Below, in pieces: positions 12,385 to 23,194 of a stretch of DNA of 64,000 nucleotides. The stretch lies in the NCBI GenBank assembly GCA_009192285.1, contig WBVU01000012.1, positions 1,550,001-1,614,000 on the forward strand, in the 5' to 3' direction. Each line of letters begins with the position of its first letter. Position 1 is the stretch's first letter. A model generated the notes under the pieces. It ran no database searches and was not told the origin of the DNA. It saw only the letters and a list, made by a program, of their open reading frames with translations. Made by a program: the position numbers and the translations under genes. The DNA is from Morchella semilibera. Taxonomy: Eukaryota; Ascomycota; Pezizomycetes; Pezizales; Morchellaceae.

Positions 12385-13011
12385 TGTGACGGAGTAACCC
12401 GACGCAAAGAAGAAGATGACAATGATGACGCAGATAGACTCAAGGAGCACAGTCTACGTGACGAGGTAACTGACGAAGACAGAGTCAACACCGGGCAGCC
12501 ACAGGTACAGGCACTGACAAAGGCAGAGGCAAGGGCAAAGGCACAAGAGTGCAAGGCAGAGAGAATGAGGACCGAATGGACCTCAACGAGAACGATAAAA
12601 GGTACTATGGTGTTCCTCGTTGGAGGACGGAATCTTGGATACGAGAGGCTATGGCTTTGGAGAGTAGATTCCTATGTACTAAGATGACAGGAAGACGAGA
12701 CAGAGAGGAAAGAAAGAAAGAACTAAGAAAAACATCTATCCCCGTTATTTAACACACCGCTTCTACCAGTCCGCCAAGACCACATATTATCATCCATAGA
12801 ACTCCATAGAACCTCATCGCTACCACACCTTGTAATCCTCCACACCATCCCCGCTATTAACATTATAAATCCATCACGCCATTGAACCTCCTAGAAACCT
12901 ATGACGACAACCTCCACCTCACACTCCCCACCCTCGCTTAGCATTGCCCTAACAACCACAGCTATGCATTGCCTACCAAACGGTCGAGACAGATGCCAAG
13001 ACGCCGGGACA
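12385..13011 (-). mobile_element. Solo LTR, family A, nested in another family-A LTR
   Basis: Complete TGTGACGG...CCGGGACA (+ reading) inside the oppositely oriented LTR 12146-13544, flanked by ATAAC and ATAGC (4 of 5 bases equal). Confidence 0.85.
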
Positions 13012-13293
13012 ATAGCGGACTAGTGGAGGAGGTGTGTTAAATAGCGGGGATAGATGTTTTCCTTAGTTCTTTCTTTCTTTTCTCTCTGTCTCGTCTTCCT
13101 GTCATCTTAGTACATAGGAATCTACTCTCCAAAGCCATAGCCTCTCGTATCTAAGATTCCGTCCTCTAAAGAGGAAAACCATAGTACCCTTCATCGTTCA
13201 CGTTGAGATCCATTCGGTCCTCACTCTCCCTGCTCTGCGCTCTTGTGCCCTTACTCTTGCCTCTGCCTTCGCTTGTGCCTGTGCTTGTGCCTG

Positions 13294-13430
13294 CATCAGC
13301 AAGACTTCATTTGTCTCCTGATATCTCCTGAGCCTCATGAGATTCAAAAAATATCCAGGAGTCTCAGGAGACTCTCATGAGACTTGGGAGACTGTTGGGA
13401 GACTCCAGTCATAAGTTGAGTTTGCGGATG
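13294..13430 (-). mobile_element. CATCAGCAA short element, copy 3
   Basis: A 137-bp copy with TG on both sides, inserted in the LTR right after GTGCCTG. Other elements insert at the same LTR point elsewhere in the window. Confidence 0.88.
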
Positions 13431-13932
13431 TGGCCGGGTGTCGTCTCTGTCTTCGTCAGTCCCCTCGTCGCGTAGACTGTGCTCCTCGATTCCTTCTGCG
13501 TCATCATTGTTATCTTCTTCTTTGCGTCGGGTTACTCCGTCACACTCTCATCCCCTTCCTTCGGTAAATCCTTAGGCCTCCTGGTCAAAATATCGACCTT
13601 CCTCCCCTGCTTTCCGGGCCTATATTGAATAACAAAATTAAACCCAGACAAAAACTCCGCCCAACGAGTTTGCCGCCGATTCAGCAATTTGGTGGACATA
13701 AATTACTCAAGGTTGCGATAGTCTGTAAGCACTTTAACTTGGAATTGAGCTGTCTCCAAATGAAGTCTCCATTCCTCAAAGCAACGAATAATGGTTAGCA
13801 ACTCTTTATCATAAATTTCATAGTTGTATTCCGCAGGCGAGTGTGTCTTAGAAAAGAAGGCAACTGGATGAAGTATTCCTTCATTATCGCGCTGTGATAA
13901 TATTCCTGCCAACACATAGTCTGATGCATCTG

Positions 13933-14069
13933 CATCAGCAAGACTTCATTTGTCTCCTGATGTCTCCTGAGCCTCAGGAGACTAAAAAAATATCAAGGAG
14001 TCTCAGGAGACTCTCAGGAGACTAGGGAGACTGTTGGGAGACTGCAGTCATAAGTTGAGTTTGCTGATG
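13933..14069 (-). mobile_element. CATCAGCAA short element, copy 4
   Basis: A 137-bp copy in A2 pol with 2-bp duplication TG. The A1 sequence supplies the empty site. Confidence 0.9.
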
Positions 14070-14215
14070 TGTTTCCACAATAAATTCCTTCTCAGGATCC
14101 AGATGCATCAGCACCGGAGCGGTGGTAAAGGCAGTCTTGAGTCTTTGAAAAGCTTGCTCGACCTTCTGAGTCCACTCAAATCACACATGTTTTTTCGTCA
14201 AAGCACATCAGCAAG

Positions 14216-14334
14216 CTTTACCATTTGTGACTGGAGTCTCCTGAGTCTCCTGACAGTCTCCTGAGTCTCCTGACAGTCTCCTGAGTCTCCTGAGACCCCT
14301 GTAATCTCCTGAGACTTGTAAAATCTTGCTGATG
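14216..14334 (+). mobile_element. CATCAGCAA short element, short subfamily, copy 5
   Basis: A 119-bp copy with the same ends but a different body beginning CATCAGCAAGCTTTAC. It is flanked by CA on both sides; comparison with A1 confirms the empty site AGCAGTCAATGG. Confidence 0.88.
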
Positions 14335-15879
14335 CAGTCAATGGCCGAGCCACTCGAGAATAGGCATAAATAAAGCGTCGATAAAAGTTGGCAAACTTGA
14401 ACCCAAGAAACTCCTGAACCTCCTTCACTGTCTTCGGCGCCTCCCAGTCCACAATCGTCTGTACTTTAGCAGGATCCATCTTCATTCTCCCAGGGGTCAA
14501 AATCATGCCCAAATATTTTGTTTCCTGTACGCTAAATTCGAATTTCTCTGGTTTTAGGTGGACCTCATTGGTTTCCAGGGCTTCAAGTACCTGTTGTATA
14601 TCTTGCTGATATTGTTCTAGTATTTCCGAATAAATGAGAATATCATCCAGATACGCAGTAGCACAACGGTGCAAAAAGGGTCGGAGAATATCATTAATCC
14701 AGCGTTGAAAAATAGCAGGGGCATTTGTCAACCCGAAGGGCATCACCAAATATTCCCAATGTCCATACCGAGTTCTAAAAGCTGTCTTCCACTCATCCCC
14801 CTCTTTAATCCTAATCTGGTTATAGCCTCAACGTAGATACAGCTTGGTAAAATAATTCGCTCGTGCTAGATTGGCCATAGTTTCTGGTGTCAGGGGAAGA
14901 AGGTATCGATCTTTAACCGTGATTGCATTTAGCTTCCGATAATCAACGCACAAGCGCAAGGAACCATCAGCTTTCTTAACAAATAGTACCGCAGCACCAG
15001 TTGGGGAATTGCTAGATCTCAGGAATCCTTTCTTCAAATTATCGGCCAGGTAATCCCTCAACGCCTTCAACTCTTCCCGTGACATACTATACATAGTACC
15101 AAAAGGTGGTACGGTCCCTTCTTGTAATTTTATCTCGTGGTTATAGGGATGATGTGGTGGTAGCCTGGATGCATTGGTTTCATCAAATAACTGTCGGAAG
15201 CGTTGATAATCTATCGGAATCTTTCCATCGGGATTGGCGGGCATCTCCAGTATTTTATTAACGGCATATAGAATCGTTGAATAGACTTGGACGGTAGGAT
15301 CCTGAGCCAACTTCTTAAACGATCGAGGGTTAACCACTGAAATCTGAGTAACTGGCTTTTCTGGTGGTGACGTTGAAATCCCCCGAGCAACAATAGGTTT
15401 GCGGTTGGCTATGCAATGTTCAAGGCATACTGATGACTGGAAGCGAATCTCATTCCTTCCGCTATCAATCAAAACCCCATGTCTTCTCATCCAAGGTATT
15501 CCCATCACTATTGGATAGTGTCTTAATTTTGTAACAAAAAAAGGACACTCCTCCACATGTCCATTAATCTCCAATTCCAGCGTCACCTTCTTAATCACTT
15601 TTCCTGACTCAATAGGTCTTCCATCAATCACATCAATCTCCCTCTCAGTCCTCAAGTTCTTCATTTTTAATTCATGGCGGCACACAAAGTCTTCGTCAAT
15701 AAATGCATATCCCGACGCTCCAGTATCAATCAAGGCATAGGTGGGTACAATAGATTTTTTATTTTGCGAAATAGAACAAACTACAATCAATTGATTCCCA
15801 TCCATCTCCCCTTCTGATACTGAAAACGTAGAAACAGGTGCCTTAGGGACAACTTTGGAAGGTCCCTGTACCATGCCGC

Positions 15880-17118
15880 TTAAGCCAGGGACGAATCTTT
15901 TAACTCTTTCTCGTCCGACGACAAATCCTCTTCCTTTTCTTTCTTTTCTTTCTTCGCTTCCAACAATGCTCCCCTCATCCTTGGTGCTGCCCTTCCCGAA
16001 GGCGAAAGCTTACAGTCCCTGACCAAATGTCCAACCCCCCCGCAATAATAACAACGATTCTCCACGCGACGTGCCTCCCTTTCCCTGGGATCCGGGCGAC
16101 GATAGCTGTTAGACAAATCCACAGGAACAGCTCCCCCAGGAGTATAGGAAGGGTGGGCCGCTGGCGCAGCATTCTTCGGTGGTGGTTGAGGTGGTCCTCG
16201 TACGACTGGGGATGTTGCTGGTGCAACGGGGGGACGGGGAGCAAAGGAACGCGGAGCAGGAGCACTTGGAATCTGAAAATGAAATCTCCCCATCCTGGCC
16301 TGTAGCGCCCGTTGCTTGTTATCAAGACGTTGAAGCAGCAATCCGCAGTCCTTAATCGTGATTGGCGTTTCATTCTGAATCATCAGGGCCATTGAGTCCT
16401 GGTTAAGTGCTTCCAACAAACATTCAATCTTGGCCGCCTCGTTGAACTCAAAGTCGGCAGCATATCGCTGAAATTCTGCGAAATATTCTGAAAAGGTGCT
16501 TGACGCTGTCTAATCTCTCTCAGGTTTTGAGCAGCAGTAGCAGCGCAATCAGGATCTCCAAACGCATTATCCAAAATTTCAAAAAACTCCCCCATGGAAT
16601 CGAGAGCGATCCCTTCATCTGTAATATAAACTAAAAATTGATCCGCCGCCGGTCCTTCCAGTCGAGAAATGGAATACGCCAATTGTTGGGCCGAAGTAGG
16701 AAAACGATCGAAATTGGCCGTAAGTTTAATCTGTAGTTGTCTCTGGAAGGTCCTAAGAGTCTTGCGATTGCCCCGGTATTTCTCTGGGTCAGGGAGTTTC
16801 TCCGACTTAGATGGCTTGGTTAAGTCGTCGTGGAGCTCCTCTAAACCTCCTTTGACTCTTCTTGCAACTTCTTAATCTTAGCCCGTAGTCCCTGGATTTC
16901 TTTGTGGAACTCAGCCCGGCCTTGTTCTGTTTCAGAGCGATGGGTGGTGAGGTCGACGGCATATTACTGGACCCCTCCGTGCGCTCTTTGAAGGAAGGCA
17001 TACGCTTGCTTCGATTCTTCCGTTGCAGTGGGGTCCACTTCAGGGTGAGCGACAAAGAGCCCTTCGAGGTCCGTATGGAGCTTTTGATAATCAAATGCAT
17101 TGGTAGCTGGAGAGGTCA
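15880..17118 (-). pseudogene. gag: A2 gag, decayed
   Basis: It matches A1 Gag: the capsid region (RLEGPAADQFLVYITDEGIA) and a CCHC knuckle CYYCGGVGHLVRDC near 16040 are clear. It begins just inside the 5' LTR leader. It is a broken fossil with a few breaks. Confidence 0.8.
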
Positions 17119-17181
17119 TGATGAACTATGGTGCGAGGAAACACGAGCTGTACCAGTCGAGTAGGGATGGTCTCGTCTTAG

Positions 17182-17858
17182 TGTGACAGAGTAACCCGAT
17201 GCAAAGAAAAAGATGACAATGATGATGCAGGAAGATCCGAGGGGTACAGCCTCGGTGACGAGGAGACTGACGAAGACAAGGGCGACGTCGGGCAGGCACA
17301 AGCACAAGCACTGGCAAAGGCAAAGGCAAGGGCAAAGACGCAGAAGCGCAGAGCAGGGAGAGTGAGGACCGAATGGACCTCAACGAGAACGATGAGTAGT
17401 ACTATGAGTCTCCTCTTGTCAGAGGAACGAGTCTTGGGTACGAGAAGCTATGGCTTAGAAATACGAGTAAATTCCTATGTACCGAGATAACAGGAAGACG
17501 AGACGGAGAGAAAAGAAAGAAAGAACTAAGGAAAACATCTATCCCCGCTATTTAACACACCTCCTCCACTAATCCGCTATGATGCACACTTTCGCTCATA
17601 GAACCTCATAGAAACCCGTCGCTACCACACTCCGTAATCCTCCCCACCATCTCCGCTATTCTACATTACCAATCCATCACGCCATCGAACCCCTCAGAAC
17701 CCAATAACGACAACCCCCATCTCGCACTCCCCACTCTCGCTTATCATTACGCTAACAACCACAACCATGCATCGCCTACCGGGCTGTCGGAACAAATGTC
17801 AAGACGCCGGGATACTCGCCTACCGAACTGTCGGGACAGATGTCAAGACGCCGGGACA
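17182..17858 (-). repeat. 5' LTR of A2 (family A), with duplicated end
   Basis: Reads TGTGACAG... on +. The last ~44 bp of the LTR are repeated (17815-17858), so the LTR end occurs twice in tandem. Confidence 0.8.
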
Positions 17859-18681
17859 CCTTCGAAACCCCGGCCTATCGGGAGCTAGGCCCTAGGAGGG
17901 GACCTGATCTGTCCCCAGCGTCTTGGCATTTGTCCCAAGGGTTTGGTAGTCGAAGCGCTGTTGTGGTTGTCCGGGAAATGTTAAGCGAGGAGGAGGTATG
18001 CTGACTCTTCAGCAAGACTTCATTTGTCTCCTGATGTCTCTTGAGCCTCAGGAGACTCAAAAAATATCCGGGGGTCTCAGGAGACTCTCAGGAGACCCGG
18101 GAGACTGTTGGGAGACTCCAGTCACAAGTTGAGTTTCCTGATGGAAGGGAGTGTCGTCATTGGGATTCTAGGAGGTTCGATGGCGTGATGGATTTGTAAT
18201 GCGAATAGTGGAGATTGTGGGGAGAGATATGAGGTGTGGTAGCGATGGGTTTCTATAGGATTCTACGAGGCAAAGGTGTGAGTCATAGCGGACTGGTGGA
18301 GGAGATGTGTTAAATAGCGGAGATAGATGTTTTCCTTAGTTCTTTCTTTCTTTTCGCTTCGTCTCGTCTTCCTATTATTTTAGTCCATAGGAATCTACTC
18401 CTATTCCCAAGTTATAGTTTTTCGTCCCCACGATCCTGTCCTCTAAAGGGGAAAACCATAGTACCTCTCATCGTTCTCGTTGAAGTCTATTCGGTCCTCA
18501 CTTTCTCTGCTCTGTGCTCTTGTGCCTTTGCCCTTGCTTTTGTCCTCGCTGGTGCCTGTGCTTGTGCCTGCCCGGTGTTGCCTCTGTCTTCGTCAGTTCC
18601 CTCGTCGTGAAAACTGTGCTCCTCGAGTTCCTCTGTGTCATCTTTGTCCTCTTCTTCTTTGCGTCGGGTTACTCCGTCACA
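17859..18681 (+). mobile_element. Purine tract plus 3' LTR of a truncated family-A element
   Basis: Bases 17859-17909 are the last ~50 bp of the internal region, with the tract GGAGGGGACC. They are followed by a + sense LTR at 17910-18681 beginning TGTCCCC and ending CCGTCACA. Everything 5' of the tract is gone, cut where A2 ends. A short element sits at 18007-18143. Its right edge truncates a Myb/SANT-like gene. Confidence 0.8.
18007..18143 (-). mobile_element. CATCAGCAA short element, copy 6
   Basis: A slightly decayed copy (ends CTTCAGCAAG and TTCCTGATG) in the LTR 17910-18681. No clear duplication is seen at its edges. Confidence 0.8.
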
Positions 18682-19188
18682 CAATAGACTCGGAAAAGAA
18701 TTCATTTGAATCAATCCTCGTTGGAAGAATCGTAGCCAATGCTCCAGTAGCGGAAATCCCAGCGCATAGTTGATCAAGATCATAGAAGTTCAAGTTCAAC
18801 AGAGTTGAGGTTCTATAAGGTGTTGCTTTGCGATATTTTTCCAAATAGGTTTCCCAAACACTTTCCGGTGCTGTTGGTAATTTACAGTTATCATCCCATC
18901 CAAAACCACTGTTGTTTTTTAAGGTAATGAATATATCATATTCCTTTTTAAACTATTATTAGTCAAACATTGTGAAAAAAATTGATATAGATACCATACC
19001 GCAGCGAATTTTATTTTTAATTATTGAATTTCTAAATTCTGACCCCATTTTGAATTTAAATCAAGTAGTGCTGACGTCCAAGCATCCTTTTTGAAACCAT
19101 TCTCTGCCCTCTTGCCGTCTCTTGCCTCCCTTACTAGGGAATGAATCAATGTTGCTTCCATCGCTGGGGTCCAGTTTGCGCGAGCCAT
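18682..19188 (-). pseudogene. Myb/SANT-like DNA-binding domain protein, truncated by an LTR
   Basis: Exon 1 (19188-19000) begins MARANWTPAMEATLIHSLVR and continues GKRAENGFKKDAWTSALLDL, a Myb/SANT-like domain of the type in plant L10-interacting proteins and in the partner proteins of PIF/Harbinger transposons. A 47-nt intron (18953-18999, GTATGG...ATAG with TGACTAAT) is followed by exon 2: FKKEYDIFITLKNNSGFGWD, then APESVWETYL. The domain should continue beyond ATGALATILPTRID, but the family-A LTR edge at 18681 cuts it. Exon 1 has one in-frame TAA (19021-19023), where relatives usually have Gln, so a C-to-T change is likely. It could be a host regulator or a Harbinger accessory gene; no Harbinger transposase is visible nearby. 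Confidence 0.7.
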
Positions 19189-19598
19189 TTTGTTGTTTAA
19201 TTAGCTGTATTACCGCAAGCAGTGGTGGATAATATATTATGATTCTTTTGTGTGGGTGCAACCGAACACATCAACTGTGACTACTATCTACAAATATGCT
19301 AGATTGTAAAAATAACATATTTGGTTGCCAACCTCAAAGTATTAATTTATCATTTTTGCCGAACGGACCCTTAATCTTCTGTTGTACCAAAAGAAAGGTG
19401 ATTGGGATCTCTACGTGACTATCTCTACGCTCGTCGGAATTGATTAAGGTTTCCCGGTTTTGGGGGCCGGGGAGTCAGCATCTCGGCGAGAAAAGTTTTC
19501 TTGTCGCAACCTTCAAACTACTCAACTATCGCTGACAGAAGCCCAAAAACAGTTTTGTCCAGTTTCCTCTCTTCCCCGTTTTCCACAATCGCAACATT
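19189..19598. other. Intergenic region between the Myb/SANT relic and a small gene
   Basis: It probably holds two divergent promoters. No repeat or RNA gene was recognised. The last ~100 bases before 19599 are pyrimidine-rich, as in many fungal 5' leaders. Confidence 0.4.
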
Positions 19599-19919
19599 AT
19601 GAAGCTTGCGGAGGTTCTTGCCGATCTTACGAGTCTTAAAACCGTCGTAATTGACCCCACGGACATATGAAGACGCTTGTACTTACTTTCCGTCTTTGCT
19701 CTTTAGACTTCGACCGATGCATTAAATCTTGTTTCTCCAAACTGTCCTACAAGTACTTCGTCGACGAACATGGTGGACGATGACTCGAATCGTGCAGAAT
19801 CCTTTTTAAAACTTCAATCCGACCAGTCTTCCCATGAGAATTTGGCCAGAAAGCAAAGGGAGGTAAACCGCGTTACGGAAAATCTGGAAATCAGGCTAAA
19901 AACCATCTCTTCCAAATGA
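19599..19919 (+). CDS. Small unknown coiled-coil protein, two exons
   Basis: Proposed exon 1, 19599-19664 (MKLAEVLADLTSLKTVVIDP...), intron 19665-19706, exon 2 19707-19919 ending LEIRLKTISSK. The product would be 92 residues, acidic in the middle, with a predicted helical C-terminal third (ENLARKQREVNRVTENLEIR). The acceptor CTCTTTAG is good, but the donor reads ATATGA where GTATGA would be expected. Either the donor was lost, the base is an error, or the model is wrong. I do not recognise the family; small kinetochore or tethering subunits have this look, but nothing specific supports that. Confidence 0.4.
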
Positions 19920-20313
19920 TATGGTTTGCCTTGCTAGTTACTTGTAGCCTGTGTTCCTAGATGTGTATCTTATAGTTTTCACCTTGCACATCTGGACTTC
20001 CTTTCAATACATCTAGTTCTGAGTTATGTGGGTGCGCATGCCTCGCTCTATTTCAAGGAATACAAGTCTATTTCACCTAATTTACCCTAAACTCTATATT
20101 TACAACTCCAGTATGCAAGTTTATACCCAATCTAAATAACCTGTATACTCTGGGATGGCTGAATACACTTGACTTCGCCCAGATCACCTCTAGAGTAGAA
20201 AGGTTGATTAGTGAATAAGTACAGTATGGATAATTCACAAAATCCCGGGCTAATTGCCTTTCTCAAGAAAATCTTACCTTGTCTGTACAGGATGATTCTG
20301 CATTGCTAGCTTC
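19920..20313. other. Intergenic region, convergent 3' ends
   Basis: The downstream regions of the small gene and of the LETM1-type gene meet here. AT-rich stretches could hold polyadenylation signals; nothing else is seen. Confidence 0.4.
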
Positions 20314-22014
20314 TTATTCAGGGGCCCTCTTGTCTTCCTCTTTCTCGTCGATATCTTGGTCGTCCTTCACATTCCTTTTAGAAGCAGATTCACCCACTGA
20401 CCGCTGCTCGTTCTCTTCCTCGATGAGTTCCTGCTGCTCCCTCAAAACCTCTAACCTTTGCTTGTTGGTTGCTGCCCCCTCTGCGGTATTAACCTCCAAC
20501 TCAATTTCATGATAAAGCTCTTCCGGAATGCTGCTCAAGACAGCAACCAACGCATCATAATGAGACTCGATCTCACTCTCCTTTCCTTGGTACATAAATG
20601 CATTGGATAGCACCAGGAGAGTAGATGGGAGTCCATGCTTTAGACGAAGCTCAAGCCACGTATTGAGATCGTCCCTTAGTCTCCCTGGGCTAACTCCGTG
20701 GGTGCGTATTCCCCGGGATGCACAGGCAGTTTGCAATTCTGGCACGGACAGTGAATCCACCCCTTCATAGGAGATGGCACGGTCATCACGTTTGATCTGT
20801 CGCATTCTGTGACGGATGTTATACCGAAGTATCGCATCCGTACCAAATGTGTTTAGATTCATGTACCGACACATGCCCACAAGCTGAGCTCTTGAAAGGT
20901 TATCAAGAGTGAGATCATCACGAAAGATCTTACAAACTTTGATTACATCTTCATGGCTGGGGGATTCTCCGCTAGACCGAATCTAATCGTTAAGTAGAAT
21001 TAGACATCGTCCCTATTTTTATATGGGTTTATAAACAAACACCTTTTGAAAGAATTGTGCAAATTCCTCTCTTTGCCTTGTCCTAGCGCTTAGTTGAATT
21101 CCACCTTCACGCATAGTTGTCCTCAAAAAGTTTGAGACATCCTTGCGGGTCGAGCGAAGCTTGCTAGACTTCAGATCTTTTGCCTTTTGATCCTCATATG
21201 TACTAGGAAGTAAGTTTGGAAATATCTTGAGGGCAAGGGGCAAGAAAAGCTCCCCGGCAGGCACGATGATAAAAACAGAGAAAGGCACGAGACGACCTAA
21301 GTCCTTAACTGTACGTTCAAGCTGTGTCAAAAACATTAGCAATAGTGAATACCAAGCGTTTGGGTCATGCGGTACATGCCTGACGACGTTCCCTACGGCT
21401 AAGTTCATAGCCTGCTGCCATTTTCAGCGCTAGATTTGACGAAATTTTGATCTCGGCACCAAGAAGTTTTGTCCCATCCCAGAAGTGCTGCACCCCGTGT
21501 TTAACTTTTTGCCACACAGTCTTTTTCTCCTCCTTTTTCTTCTCGGGGGATTTTCCATTCATTGTGGTAACCTCCTTCCCATCCATGATATCTGACCTTG
21601 CTGAAGTAGTCTCTATGCCCTCCAATTTCACAGCCGTTGGTAGGGTGGCCGTTTCACTTTGAGGTACCTTTTCTGGAGATAAATCTCGAGCCAATGGCTT
21701 CCTAGCCTCTTGAGCATTAAAACCAGGGGGGGGTATAACAGTGTTACTACTGGGAGTAGAAGTGTCTGTAGTGAAAAATCGTTGGGAGGTGAATAGGAGG
21801 TACCCTGGGCGGTCGTGAGCAATCCGGGACCTTAGGAACTGTCGGCTAGTAGATATCCCAATGACATGTTGAAGCGGACCACGGTTGGCTTATACACATT
21901 GTCAAAAACAGTGAATACTTGTAATGGGTAATTATTGAGTGATATTATTTTACCTGAAGCAAGAACGAAGGATCGCTGGGCTGCTGGGTTCAAGAGCCGC
22001 CTTGAAGTATTCAT
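20314..22014 (-). CDS. LETM1/Mdm38-family mitochondrial inner-membrane protein
   Basis: Four exons, 22014-21954, 21888-21380, 21321-21043 and 20982-20314, give 505 residues. LETM1/Mdm38 proteins sit in the inner mitochondrial membrane, act in K+/H+ exchange and bind mitoribosomes. Visible are an Arg-rich, acid-poor presequence ([16 protein letters not shown]), a Ser/Pro linker, the conserved [20 protein letters not shown] and [11 protein letters not shown], one membrane segment ([20 protein letters not shown], about residues 200-220), then the ribosome-binding-like domain ([16 protein letters not shown]-type; [37 protein letters not shown]). The C-terminus is a charged coiled coil. Intron phases agree throughout. 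Intron 2 begins GC (CAG|GCATGT), a minor but known splice class. Length is normal for the fungal family. Confidence 0.93.
21322..21379 (-). other. GC-AG intron in the LETM1-type gene
   Basis: A 58-nt intron with donor CAG|GCATGT, a branch-like TGCTAATG and acceptor GACACAG. Removing it joins RRERRQ to [14 protein letters not shown], the conserved order of the family. Confidence 0.8.
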
Positions 22015-23194
22015 TGCTTAGGATGTCTAAAAAACAACTTCACCAAAATATGGAATGAGGGATGAGTAAATGTAGGAACTGAGCGCTGGATGAAGAGTAA
22101 TGGCCGCAGATAATTGTGAAGAGAGGAGAAACGAGACGAGGAGAAATGAGACAAGGAGACTGAGGGCAGGAAAAGAGAATATGAAACAAGACTCGTCGTG
22201 GCTTAGGATCGACCATGCATACCGTTGTGTTCTAGAAGCTATCGCTTGTCAGATCCCAGCCAAGAATTTTTACAATCCCTTGTGAACCAAACAAGCGTAT
22301 TGTTGACTTAAAGGCGTTGATAGGTTTGCACGTGATCTAGATTATGATCGCCCACATTGACTTGTGTTCTATGTTTAGGAGCGACCGAGTGATTTCTGAT
22401 GGAGCAGAATCCAAACGTAGCTTTTAGTTGCAAATAGGGATACCCTCTTAACCTGGCAACTACCAAGCTCCGAAGTTTCCATATAGCACCAAAAAGAGGG
22501 GTTGGATCACTGCCGATACATTAGCAATCCGGTAAGAGTACGGTATTAGTACATGCAACAACCTGACCCGGCACCCGTCACTAAATTCCGTAGTCCCATA
22601 AATGGTAGTGATTTCACCCTACCCCCTATACTATATCCTTTATACTACAGTGTAATTCGCGTATGTTGACCGCCTATCGTGTTAGGTTTGGGTACAAGCC
22701 TACAAGTACATATTCTAAAGCTTCCCCCACGAGTATTCTTTTCCCTTATAAACCTATTTCAAGATTCCGTTCACTAGTACTACATGATCTCTTTTTTCAT
22801 CAAAGAGCAACATCTAATGACACCACGTTTCAATTCTAAGAGGTTTCCCATCTCTCTCCTACAGATACATCTATTGAGCCCCTACGGAAAGGTTTCTACA
22901 TAAATATAACGGAGGGGAATATGCAAGATGAAAGAAAGAGTTGAGATAAGGCAGGCTTTAAAAGATATGGTTGCCTTTTCTTTCTTATACAACTGGCTTG
23001 AAGGTCATCCACCGACGACCTAGTCTATACAAGATCCGATATTGTTCCAAGACCAAGGAAAAGGTTCCGCGTTCCGCTTCTCAAATCATAGGATTGGTTT
23101 TGTATTGTGGCGCAGCCCCGTTGACCTCGCTCTTTTTTGCTTCGATACTAACGTCATATATTAGCCACAAAGAAATTTAGGCGCGGCCGCCCGA
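22015..23194. other. Intergenic region between LETM1-type and thioredoxin reductase genes
   Basis: It carries the LETM1-type promoter and the 3' region of the reductase. A purine-rich stretch of GAGACGAGGAGAAAT-like repeats lies at about 22118-22170. No convincing gene is visible; a 69-codon frame at 22971-23180 has no recognisable features. Confidence 0.4.

Larger units (their letters stand above)
12146..13544 (+). mobile_element. Solo LTR, family A, inside A2 pol, with nested guests
   Basis: Begins TGTCCCGGCG and ends CCGTCACA in + sense. The flanking pol sequence is CTCTT on the left and CTCTC on the right, a 5-bp duplication with one change. A second LTR (12385-13011) and a short element (13294-13430) interrupt it. 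Confidence 0.85.
10567..15874 (-). pseudogene. pol: A2 pol region, decayed and interrupted
   Basis: It contains recognisable chromodomain (VEYEEPSWQP-like end near 10600), integrase (SDR, TVGQIERINAIMEQYL), RNase H near 13750-13900, RT with AYLDDILIYSE (14600) and LRLCVDYRKLNAIT (14960), and protease ALIDTGASGYAF near 15720. Three mobile insertions split it. It is a fossil with several breaks, closely related to A1. Confidence 0.82.
9923..17858 (-). mobile_element. Ty3/Gypsy chromovirus, family A, copy A2, with nested insertions
   Basis: 3' LTR 9923-10545 (its first few bases are missing at the join with A1), purine tract GGAGGGGACC just inside, 5' LTR 17182-17858. The same gag-pol order as A1 is recognisable. 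Guests inside it are a family-A LTR (12146-13544, itself carrying another LTR and a short element) and short elements at 13933 and 14216. The LTRs differ much more than those of A1, so the copy is older. It is clearly broken, with several breaks besides the insertions. Confidence 0.85.

Noticed and set aside
22971-23180. 69-codon + strand frame downstream of the thioredoxin reductase gene
   Set aside because: No conserved motif, no promoter or splice context, and it overlaps probable 3' flanking DNA.
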